Assembly (NCBI GenBank): GCA_005518205.2
Contig: RFFC02000045.1
Span: 1 to 50,436 of the forward strand
Reading direction: 5' to 3'
Source: Hormoscilla sp. GUM202
GTDB lineage: Bacteria; Cyanobacteriota; Cyanobacteriia; Cyanobacteriales; Desertifilaceae
DNA: 50,436 bases
The notes under the pieces are model-generated. The model did no database searches. It was not told where the DNA came from and was given only the letters and a program-made list of their open reading frames with translations. Below are positions 34,261-42,160 of the stretch, in pieces. Both the position numbers and the translations under genes were made by a program. Positions within the stretch are counted from its first letter, which is position 1. Each line of letters starts with the position of its first letter.

Positions 34261-35435
34261 TAGTTGGACAAAATTAATTGCACAAAATCGAGAAAACTTG
34301 TTATACTAGATATAGCTACTCGTACATGTAGCAGATTTTTGTCAAACTAACGGGGAGTCGGTTTTCATGCTCATCCCCGGCCAGATATATTTGACATAAT
34401 ATGACGATAAATTAGGAGAAATTAAGAAGGATTTTAATGCGCGAAATAAATGAGCTTTCTGCAAAATTGCTCTTACGAATTTATCATCAAAGTCGCCATC
34501 ATCAAGTTCGTCAAAGAGCACATTGTTTACTTTTGCGAGATCGAGAACATAAAAAAGTTAAAGAACTTATGGAAATCTTTGATGTTAGTTATAGAACTAT
34601 CTACAATTGGATTAAAAATTGGGATTCCGAGGGAATGGTCGGACTATATAATAAGTCTGGAAGAGGTCGTAAGCAAACCTTTAGTCTCGAACAAAAAGAA
34701 AAAATTAAAGCCTGGACTGAAGAAGAACCGAGGCAATTAAAAAAAGTGGTGGCTAAAATCAAAGAAGAATGGGGAATTGAAACAAGTGTTAAAACTGTTC
34801 AGAGAATATTGAAAACAATGAATATGAGTTGGCATCGGATGCGTAAAGGGGTAGCTGTCAGCCCCCCAGCTCAAGAGTATGAGGAAAAAAAAGCACAACT
34901 TGAACAACTGAAACTGTTAGACAATTTGGGGGAAATTAATTTGTATTATTTAGATGAAAGTGGGTTTTATTTAATCCCTTGTGTCCCTTATGGATGGCAA
35001 AATATTGGGGAATATATAGAAGTACCTAGTCGGAGTAGCCGCAGATTAAATGTATTAGGAATAATGAATCGCCACAATCATTTAGAAGCGTATGTATCTA
35101 CTCAAAATATTAATTCAGATGTAGTCATAGCTTGTATCGATGCATTTTTTCCCACGAGAATGGAAAAGCAAACAGTAATTGTAGTAGACCAAGCATCTGT
35201 CCATACTAGTGATGCTATTCAAGATAAGATTGAAGAATGGAAAGAACGCAATATTACTATATTCCATCTCCCCACTTATTCACCTCATTTGAATTTGATT
35301 GAAATCTTGTGGCGGTTTATTAAATACGAATGGATTGAAATCGATGCTTATTCTTGCTGGAAAAACTTAGTTGATTCCGTTGAAACAATCATAAAAAATT
35401 TTGGAGAAAAATATGTAATTAATTTTGTCTGACTA
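34261..35435 (+). mobile_element. Apparently complete IS630-family insertion sequence
   Basis: The left end reads tagttggacaaaattaatt and the right end, reverse-complemented, tagtcagacaaaattaatt: terminal inverted repeats with two mismatches in ~19 bp. TA dinucleotides are at both tips, as expected for IS630/Tc1-type elements that target TA. One intact transposase ORF fills the element. Short A+T-rich spacers separate ORF and ends. Confidence 0.85.
34437..35432 (+). CDS. IS630-family transposase
   Basis: A 331-aa DDE transposase, uninterrupted. Residues ~1-115 hold paired helix-turn-helix modules: KVKELMEIFDVSYRTIYNWI, then KKVVAKIKEEWGIETSVKTV. The catalytic part has YYLDESGFYL (first Asp, ~160), VIVVDQASVHTS (second Asp, ~250) and LPTYSPHLNLIEILWRFIK, where the terminal acidic residue (Glu ~286) completes the DDE triad. 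The stop codon lies only a few bases inside the right inverted repeat. The frame is open and motifs are intact, so the element may still be active or recently arrived. Confidence 0.93.
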   Translation: MREINELSAKLLLRIYHQSRHHQVRQRAHCLLLRDREHKKVKELMEIFDVSYRTIYNWIKNWDSEGMVGLYNKSGRGRKQTFSLEQKEKIKAWTEEEPRQLKKVVAKIKEEWGIETSVKTVQRILKTMNMSWHRMRKGVAVSPPAQEYEEKKAQLEQLKLLDNLGEINLYYLDESGFYLIPCVPYGWQNIGEYIEVPSRSSRRLNVLGIMNRHNHLEAYVSTQNINSDVVIACIDAFFPTRMEKQTVIVVDQASVHTSDAIQDKIEEWKERNITIFHLPTYSPHLNLIEILWRFIKYEWIEIDAYSCWKNLVDSVETIIKNFGEKYVINFV

Positions 35436-35436
35436 C

Positions 35437-35971
35437 TTACCATGCATGAAAAAAGGTTGCTACAGTCTGTAGCCTGAAAGTATCGCCCCGATCTGGTTTC
35501 CTTTCGTGGGTATTTTTCATGCATGGTATTACACGATCGGGATCGCTCTATATGGGTAATAATGCACAAGAGACAAAAAGAGCGACATTGATTTCGGTAT
35601 TAACCTTGGTGACAATTTTGGTCTATGATGTATGATTGTAAGTGGCACCGGCTCTCGTTCCCACGGCTCTGCCTGGGAACGCCAATGTCAAAGCAGCGAA
35701 CGGCAACCGACCAGGGGCATTCGGACGGCTTGGCAGCGGAGGAGGCCCGGAGCGTGCCTGAAAGGCTAATGCTGTGGTATATTTTACCAGAGATATGGCC
35801 AAAGATCGCCAATGTGTCCCCGATTGTGAACCCAGAGAGGCCAAGTTGGGAGCATCCCACTAATGCAATGAGTAAATATACTTAGGAGAGGAGCCAAGTA
35901 GTGAGATCATTAGCAAAAGGGTAGACAATGGGCTAAAATAGGGATGAAACTCACCCGCCAGAAGCATTCCG
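35437..35971. other. Intergenic region between IS630 and the ISKra4 remnant
   Basis: 535 bp without a credible gene. It contains the TA-flanked palindromic element at 35440-35526 and a gttcccac...gtgggaac-like palindrome near 35655-35682 (gttcccacggctctgcctgggaac). Otherwise no feature seen. Confidence 0.5.
35440..35526. mobile_element. 87-bp TA-flanked palindromic element (MITE-like)
   Basis: ccatgcatgaaaaa at the left is the exact reverse complement of tttttcatgcatgg at the right, 87 bp end to end, with TA immediately outside each tip (35438-35439 and 35527-35528). It lies within a few bases of the IS630 right end but has different terminal repeats, so it belongs to another TA-targeting family. 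Confidence 0.65.
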
Positions 35972-36094
35972 ATGACACAAAAAGAACTCCGCGAACTCAA
36001 CCAGGCTCTGAAAACCATCGCACGCATTTTGTACAAGAATACACCCTCCGAGCGATTGCAAGATTTTGAAGGTGTGTCGCAGTGCGCGACCATA

Positions 36095-36194
36095 AGTAGT
36101 TAGACAAAAATAATTGCACATAGCCATGGGCGACATGCTCCGGATATGGAGACTAGCGCGAGAGAGTGTGTGAAATTAATTTTGTCCATGTACT
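36095..36194. mobile_element. 100-bp MITE with IS630-like ends
   Basis: The left end agtagttagacaaaaataat and the right end (reverse complement) agtacatggacaaaattaat resemble each other and the ends of the full IS630 copy at 34261. TA flanks both tips (36093-36094, 36195-36196). It carries no ORF, so it is probably a non-autonomous derivative mobilised by an IS630 transposase. Confidence 0.75.
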
Positions 36195-36657
36195 TATGTT
36201 AGAGACAGTCGGACCGGAGTTAGGAAATTTTTTTTATCCGAAGCAAGTCAAACACAAAGTGGACGGAGTCGCTATATCGATAGCTGCATCGGAACGCTGA
36301 GGGTAACGAGCAAGCAAGCACAGCGTCTTGGTCTAGCAGCCCGCACCCGCATCAGTCCGCACTTGGAACGATGCTCCCTGCTGCTGACAGCAAACGAGTC
36401 CTATGCTCACGCCGAACAAGACATCTTTATGTTGACAGGAATGAAAGTCTCGCACAGCACACAGCATCGGCTCGTTCATCGCAGTGAGTTCCCTCTTGCC
36501 TTGGCCAAAGAGCCAGTGAAAGCGGTGAGCGCCGACGGGGGCAAAGTGCGTTTACGGACTCCCAAAGGAGAGCCGAGCCAGTGGAAAGACTACAAGACGG
36601 TAGCTTTGCACTCACAGGTATGTATGGCAGCGTTTCACGACAACGAGTTCCTGGTTA

Positions 36658-36770
36658 GGCGTTGCACATTTTGGGGATGATGCCATTGTTTGCACATCAC
36701 TAAAAGTGGCTTATAGTATACGTTTAAGACTTATGCAAAGAGACCTATCATCCCGTGATTGTGCAACGCC
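36658..36770. mobile_element. 113-bp MITE with 8-bp target duplication
   Basis: Terminal inverted repeats start ggcgttgcaca and continue imperfectly to gggatgat (~24 bp). The 8-bp sequence cctggtta occurs immediately on both sides (36650-36657 and 36771-36778). Excising the element plus one cctggtta rejoins the transposase frame as DNEFLVNWVKG, which proves insertion into a formerly intact gene. Confidence 0.88.
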
Positions 36771-37014
36771 CCTGGTTAATTGGGTCAAGGGGAAGCCACT
36801 GGCTAACCCGCTCACTTGCATCGGAGATGGACATCCCGGAGTCTGGAATTTAATCGACGGCTTTGCTCCTCCAGAGTGCAGACGCGAAGTCCTTGACTGG
36901 TATCATCTAATGGAAAATTTATATAAAGTGGGTGGCTCTCACCAACGGCTCAAACGAGTTGAGACCGTTCTGTGGCATGGTCTCATAGATGAAGCAAAAG
37001 CGTCCTTTGATGGT

Positions 37015-37127
37015 TACGCGATGTGCAACTTTCTACGGAAGAATAACGGTTTGGTGGTCTTTGGCTGAAAATGTTGTTCTCAAAACTCCCTAAATCTCGT
37101 TGGTTGGAAAAAGTTGCACACGGCGTA
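37015..37127. mobile_element. Second 113-bp MITE with TGGT target duplication
   Basis: The ends are tacgcgatgtgcaacttt and, reverse-complemented, tacgccgtgtgcaacttt: 18-bp inverted repeats with two mismatches. tggt occurs on both sides (37011-37014 and 37128-37131). Removing it with one tggt gives FDGWSAPQVNNF, continuous with the transposase. It has the same length as the first MITE but different ends. Confidence 0.8.
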
Positions 37128-37371
37128 TGGTTGGTCAGCTCCACAGGTTAACAACTTCCTAGCTGATCTCGACCAGCATCGCTCTCGTCTACCCAATTAC
37201 GCAGCTTATCAACAGCTCAAAATTGATATTGGGTCGGGAGCTGTCTCCTCAACGATTAAGCGTATTGGTCGGAGGCTCAAGATTTCTGGGGCTCAATGGA
37301 AATCTGAGAATGTCAACCAGGTGTTGAAGCAACGTTGTGCTTATCTCAACCTTGACCTCAATACTGCTTAA

Positions 37372-37837
37372 GTCTTTTTACCTACTGCAAAACTGGGATG
37401 CTCCCGGCCAAGTTGCTCAACCTAACCCAAAAAATCGGGTGTGGAGGTTGGCTTTGTCGGGATTCGGGCGCCCAGATGTTGTAGAACGTTAGGGGGACTA
37501 TGAGTTCGTCTGGTTGTCAAGGAGACAGAGGACTGCCAGAGAGCGCTGTAAGGCTGGGTAACCTGAAGAAATTTTAGAGATGACCACAGCAAGAACTTGC
37601 TGACTAGGACCGTAAGCGCTCGCGCTCGCCAATCCTCACACCAGTGACAGCCTTTGCTCAATGTTATGCTACAGTGGAAATTAATTTGAGGCCATCGGCC
37701 TCAGCCCCATGAAGCTACAGCTAGTGACTGGTGATACCGATACCATTGGGAAAAAGTAGGCGGGTCGAGCGGGGAAATAATGCGATTTCGACAAGATCAA
37801 ATATAAAATCAAAAATGGTATAATAGATTAGAGGGAA
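37372..37837. other. Intergenic region after ISKra4 remnant
   Basis: 466 bp without a credible gene. The first ~40 bp contain the presumed 3' end of the ISKra4 element (aaactgggatgctcccgg). A tataat at 37819-37824 is a good -10 box for the following isomerase gene, placing a transcription start near 37831. Confidence 0.5.
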
Positions 37838-37849
37838 GTGCTGGAAAAA

Positions 37850-38644
37850 ATGGTGGAAATTCTGGAAATTGGCAATAAGGTAGTTAAAAGTGATGAAATA
37901 CTATCCCTATTAACTCGTTATCAGTTAATGCCACAAGTGGTGCGCGGTCTGCTGATAGACCAGGCGATCGCGGAGGTGACCTGTACGGAAGAAGAAAGGT
38001 CCCAGGCGATCGCAGCAGTGGAAGGTCAGCTGAAAATAACCGACCCCGAGGCAAAAGCGGCTTGGCTAGAAAGTCAAGGTCTTACATCTTCAGACCTGGA
38101 GGCGATCGCGGTGCGGCCTCTGCTGCTAGAAAAATTTAAGCAAGCTAACTGGCGCAAGAAGGTGGAATCCTATTTCCTAACCCGCAAAACCAACCTGGAT
38201 CAGGTAGTATATTCCCTGATCAGGACGAAAGATATGGGTCTGGCCCAAGAAATTTACTTCCGAATTAAAGAAGCAGAACAGTCTTTTGCGGACTTGGCGC
38301 GAGAACATTCTCAGGGAGCGGAAGCCCATACGGATGGTTTATTAGGTCCAGTGCCCATATCTCAGCCCCATCCGACATTGGCGAAAATATTGTCGGTATC
38401 TAAACCAGGTCAACTATGGCCGCCTCGGAACTTGGGGGAATGGTTTGTGATTGTCAGGTTAGAAAAAATGATCCCAGCTCAGCTAGATGACGGGATGCGT
38501 CGTCAATTGATGGATGAATTGTTTGAAAACTGGCTCCGGGAAGAGATAAAAAAAAAAGGCCAGATTAAGAGAAAGGATCGAAAGCCCCAGGCCCAAAGCG
38601 ATGCCAACGCCCCAATTGACAAGACTCATGGAATCGTAGGGTGA
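37850..38644 (+). CDS. PpiC-type peptidylprolyl isomerase of type I secretion locus
   Basis: A ~264-aa protein of SurA/PpiC architecture without signal peptide. An N-terminal helical chaperone-like part (1-115) is followed by a parvulin-like domain (~125-215) with FADLAREHSQGAEAH and DGLLGPVPISQPHPTLAKIL, then a Lys-rich tail. The ATG at 37850 is preferred over GTG at 37838 because a tataat -10 box at 37819 would leave almost no leader for the GTG. It precedes the HlyB-like transporter by 280 bp on the same strand, an order common in cyanobacterial type I secretion loci. A cytoplasmic isomerase could help keep the RTX cargo unfolded; that is inference. Confidence 0.82.
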   Translation: MVEILEIGNKVVKSDEILSLLTRYQLMPQVVRGLLIDQAIAEVTCTEEERSQAIAAVEGQLKITDPEAKAAWLESQGLTSSDLEAIAVRPLLLEKFKQANWRKKVESYFLTRKTNLDQVVYSLIRTKDMGLAQEIYFRIKEAEQSFADLAREHSQGAEAHTDGLLGPVPISQPHPTLAKILSVSKPGQLWPPRNLGEWFVIVRLEKMIPAQLDDGMRRQLMDELFENWLREEIKKKGQIKRKDRKPQAQSDANAPIDKTHGIVG

Positions 38645-38923
38645 TGTAAGTTGTTATTTGCGGGCGGTAATTTGTATGAGAGGTGGGTGGTTAGTGGGGA
38701 AGGTGAAAAGAAAAAAAGAATAAGAAAAAAGTCAAAAGGAAAAGGAGTGGAGAATAAATACGTGAAGTAAAAGAAGATTAAGATCGAATGTAAATAAGGG
38801 CGGCAGTAGGCCGCGTTACAAGGCGGTATCCAGGTAACGAGGGAGCAAGATAAAATCTCTCAAAGGTATTAGCTAGGAGACAGTAAAACAGGCAGATAAA
38901 GAAGAGAAAAAAATTAGAAAAAT

Positions 38924-41900
38924 ATGACCAAAGCAGTATCCCAGTCACAAATAGAAGGGTTTATAAGAGAAGTATCCCCTTTGTCAAAAATTAGCGTCAG
39001 TGCCTTGCAACAGGTGATGGGGAAGTTTAAGCTGTTGCGCTACCGGATAGGACAACCAATTTTGGTGCGGGAAAAACTACCGGCTTTTGTGTCGATAGTC
39101 TATCAGGGACAGGTGCGCCAGCTGGGATATGACCAGCGGATGCAAATGCCAGCGAGCTTGAAATTGGCAGGACCCGGTGAAGTCCTGGGTTGGGCGGGAT
39201 TAGTGCGAGGCATCGGCTGCGAAACGGCGATCGCATCGACGGAGGTGGTTTGCATTACGCTCTCATCAGAGGACTTTTTAGACCTGATGAAACGCGATCG
39301 GGCTTTTGCCGAAGCATTGCAGCAAAGCTGCTCTATGAGTGAGTTGTTTGAATTGTTGAGCATGGAGTTGCAGCGCCGGGCGGATGGTACGGCAAACCTA
39401 AAAGAGTTGTCGTCTCAGGTATGGGAGAACAATCCCACAGTGGTTAATTTAGGGCCGCCGAAGGTGCAAACAAAAGACCTGCTCTCGACGCTAGACCCAG
39501 AAAGAATTTGGCTGATTAGTAGTGGCAGCATCGGGGATTTCACTACGGGCAGCAGATTGCCGCTGGAAACCCTGTCTCCAGAAAACATTCAGACCCTGGC
39601 GATCGCAGGTTCAAACCCACTTAATGGAGCAAGATTGTTGGGGTTGCGTCTGCCATCGGAACTGCCCCGGACGGGCAGTCCTCCGGTGGCGGCGGGAACT
39701 TCTCTGGTCTTGGCTCAAAAAGCAAGCGCTATTAGCACTACCCAGGAGGCAGGAACAGCAGAAATTAGCTCCTTGGAGGAGATTCCCTATGGGCCCGATC
39801 TCCCTCCGGAACTCGAACAAGACCCCCTAGCGCCAGTACCGAGATTTCCCTTAGTGAGGGGAAGTGGACCGATAAACGCCCCCCTAGCTTGCTTCCACAT
39901 GTTGAGCAAGCACACCGGATCGAAGTTTCGCCGGGACATCCTGGAGAAAATTTTAAAGGACCAGCTCAACAGAACTGGACAAATATCTATGCAGGCTTGT
40001 GGGGCGATCGCGGAAATGATGGGTATGCGAGCGCAACTGGTAGAAGTGCCTGTCAGTTCAGTGAACCGCATGAAAGCACCAGCACTGATTCAGTGGCAAG
40101 ACAGCTTTGCCATTCTTTACCAGATTACGGAAAAAAATATGGTAATAGCGGTGCCGCAAAGGGGGCTGATTAAAAAGCGTGCTGGTGATTTTGCCGAAAT
40201 ATGGGGGGATAAAGGTCAGGTACTGCTGATCCAACCTCCTCCTGGCGAACAAAGAGAAAAGTTCGGTTTCCGCTGGTTTATCCCGGCTGTCCAAAAATAT
40301 CGCGGCATCCTCACCCAAGTCTTCATCGCCTCTTTCTTCGTGCAGCTGTTTAGCCTCGCTAATCCCCTAATTACCCAGGTGATTATTGATAAGGTTCTAG
40401 TACAGCGGTCTCCCGATACCCTGGACGTGCTGGGGGCATTGTTACTGGGGGTGGCTATATTTGAAGGGCTGTTGACCTGGTTGCGAACTTACCTGTTTGT
40501 AGACACGACTAACCGTATTGACCTGGGTCTGGGGGCGGAAGTGATCTCTCACTTGCTGCGCCTACCTCTAAATTACTTCGATCGCCGTCGAGTTGGGGAA
40601 CTGGCGGGTCGGATTAATGAATTGGAAAATATCCGCAAGTTTCTCACGGGTACTGCGTTGACAGTGGTCCTGGATGCGGTCTTTTCTGTAGTTTACATCG
40701 GGGTGATGTTTTACTATAGCTGGCTGCTGAGTATCTGGGCTCTGGCAGTAGTACCCATGTTAGGCTTGTTAACCCTGTTGGTATCACCCATAGTGCGGCG
40801 TCAGTTACGCCATAAGGCAGAGCGATATGCTGACGTGCAGAGCTACCTGGTGGAAGTGCTGGGGGGGGTCCAGACAGTTAAAGCCCAGAATATAGAACTG
40901 AAATCTCGCTGGCAATGGCAAGAACGCTATGCTAAATATATCAGTGCTGGTTTTAAGTCGGTGCTGACTTTCAGTACGGCAGGTGCCTTGAGTACTTTCT
41001 TGAACAAGGTTTCGGGACTGGCAATACTGTGGGTGGGTGCAGGTCTGGTGTTATCGACAGCCTCATCGGATAATCCCTTTACCCTAGGTAAGCTGATTGC
41101 CTTCCGGATTATTGCTGGCTATGTTACTAGCCCCCTGCTGCGCTTGATTCAACTCTGGCAAAACTTCCAGGAAACGGCTCTGTCGATCGAACGACTTAGC
41201 GATATCTTAGATGCAGACCCAGAAGCAGATGAGGCTAATCGCCAGAATATCCCGATGCCGGATGTTCAGGGTGGGGTGATCTATGAAGAGGTCTCTTTCC
41301 GGTTTAACACCAGCGGTCCTCTGCAACTGATTAATATGAATTTGGATTTTCCCGTTGGCAGCTTTGTGGGCATAGTCGGTCAGAGTGGGTCTGGTAAGAG
41401 TACCCTGATGAAGCTGTTGCAGCGCCTCTACGAACCTACTTCGGGTCGGATTAAAATCGATGGCTATGATATTAGCAAGGTGGAACTTTACTCTCTGCGC
41501 CGTCAGATCGGGGTGGTACTGCAGGATACTTTGCTATTTAATGGCACGGTGCAGGATAATATTTCCCTGACGAAACCGGAAGCAACTACTGAGGAAATAA
41601 TTGAGGCGGCCAAAATAGCAGTGGCTCATGATTTTATTATGGAACTTCCCCAGGGTTACAATACGGTGGTGGGAGAACGGGGCTCATCTCTGTCAGGGGG
41701 ACAGCGACAACGGATCGCGATCGCTCGCACGGTGTTGCAGAAACCGAAGCTGCTGATTTTGGACGAAGCAACTAGCGCCCTGGATTACGATTCCGAGCGA
41801 CAAGTATGCAATAACTTGGCATCAGCATTTACAGGGGAAACGGTGTTTTTTATCACTCACCGCCTGTCTACAGTCAAAAATTCCGATATCATCATCATGA

Positions 41901-42001
41901 TGGATAAGGGTTCTCTAGCAGAACAGGGCACTCATGATGAATTGATGGCGTCTAAAGGGCGTTACTATTGCCTCTTCCAACAGCAAGAGTCGCAACTGTA
42001 A
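38924..42001 (+). CDS. HlyB-like ABC transporter with cyclic-nucleotide-binding and inactive C39 domains
   Basis: A 1025-aa inner-membrane exporter. Domains in order: cyclic-nucleotide-binding-like (~20-145), linker with Pro-rich stretch, C39 peptidase-like (~310-450), six-helix transmembrane unit (~465-760), and ATPase with Walker A GQSGSGKST (819-827), signature LSGGQ (923-927) and Walker B LLILDEATSALD (~942-953). In the C39 region the DCGxAC motif reads NAPLAC, so the catalytic Cys is absent, as in HlyB, where the domain docks unfolded RTX cargo instead of cutting a leader. Start has ttagaaaaat upstream, weak. Forms the operon core with the isomerase and HlyD genes. Confidence 0.93.
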   Translation: MTKAVSQSQIEGFIREVSPLSKISVSALQQVMGKFKLLRYRIGQPILVREKLPAFVSIVYQGQVRQLGYDQRMQMPASLKLAGPGEVLGWAGLVRGIGCETAIASTEVVCITLSSEDFLDLMKRDRAFAEALQQSCSMSELFELLSMELQRRADGTANLKELSSQVWENNPTVVNLGPPKVQTKDLLSTLDPERIWLISSGSIGDFTTGSRLPLETLSPENIQTLAIAGSNPLNGARLLGLRLPSELPRTGSPPVAAGTSLVLAQKASAISTTQEAGTAEISSLEEIPYGPDLPPELEQDPLAPVPRFPLVRGSGPINAPLACFHMLSKHTGSKFRRDILEKILKDQLNRTGQISMQACGAIAEMMGMRAQLVEVPVSSVNRMKAPALIQWQDSFAILYQITEKNMVIAVPQRGLIKKRAGDFAEIWGDKGQVLLIQPPPGEQREKFGFRWFIPAVQKYRGILTQVFIASFFVQLFSLANPLITQVIIDKVLVQRSPDTLDVLGALLLGVAIFEGLLTWLRTYLFVDTTNRIDLGLGAEVISHLLRLPLNYFDRRRVGELAGRINELENIRKFLTGTALTVVLDAVFSVVYIGVMFYYSWLLSIWALAVVPMLGLLTLLVSPIVRRQLRHKAERYADVQSYLVEVLGGVQTVKAQNIELKSRWQWQERYAKYISAGFKSVLTFSTAGALSTFLNKVSGLAILWVGAGLVLSTASSDNPFTLGKLIAFRIIAGYVTSPLLRLIQLWQNFQETALSIERLSDILDADPEADEANRQNIPMPDVQGGVIYEEVSFRFNTSGPLQLINMNLDFPVGSFVGIVGQSGSGKSTLMKLLQRLYEPTSGRIKIDGYDISKVELYSLRRQIGVVLQDTLLFNGTVQDNISLTKPEATTEEIIEAAKIAVAHDFIMELPQGYNTVVGERGSSLSGGQRQRIAIARTVLQKPKLLILDEATSALDYDSERQVCNNLASAFTGETVFFITHRLSTVKNSDIIIMMDKGSLAEQGTHDELMASKGRYYCLFQQQESQL

Positions 42002-42160
42002 AGTGAAAATTTCGCGTCCGGAGACACCCACCCATGTCGCTGCCGGGAAGGCGAGCGACAGGGTGGGTGCTCCTGGACGCGCCAAAGAGAAAATGGAGCA
42101 ATTGTTAATGGTTATTGACCGTTAGCAATTCACCATTTTCCACGAATAACCGAGGGACAA

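Larger units (their letters stand above)
35972..37371 (+). pseudogene. ISKra4-family transposase gene broken by three small insertions
   Basis: Segments of one transposase can be read in order: MTQKELRELNQALKTIARIL at the start, LETVGPELGNFF after the first insertion, then RVTSKQAQRLGL through SADGGKVRLRTPKGEPSQW, WVKGKPLANPLTCIGDG, EVLDWYHLMENLYKVGG and finally IGSGAVSSTIKRIGRR to LKQRCAYLNLDL. The same blocks recur in the remnant at 46995, confirming homology. The gene is interrupted at 36095-36194, 36658-36770 and 37015-37127. Removing each of the last two together with one target repeat restores a continuous frame. A further frame change lies at a run of eight T near 36228-36235. The gene is dead as it stands; the 3' part ends in aaactgggatgctcc, shared with the other remnant's end. 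Confidence 0.82.
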
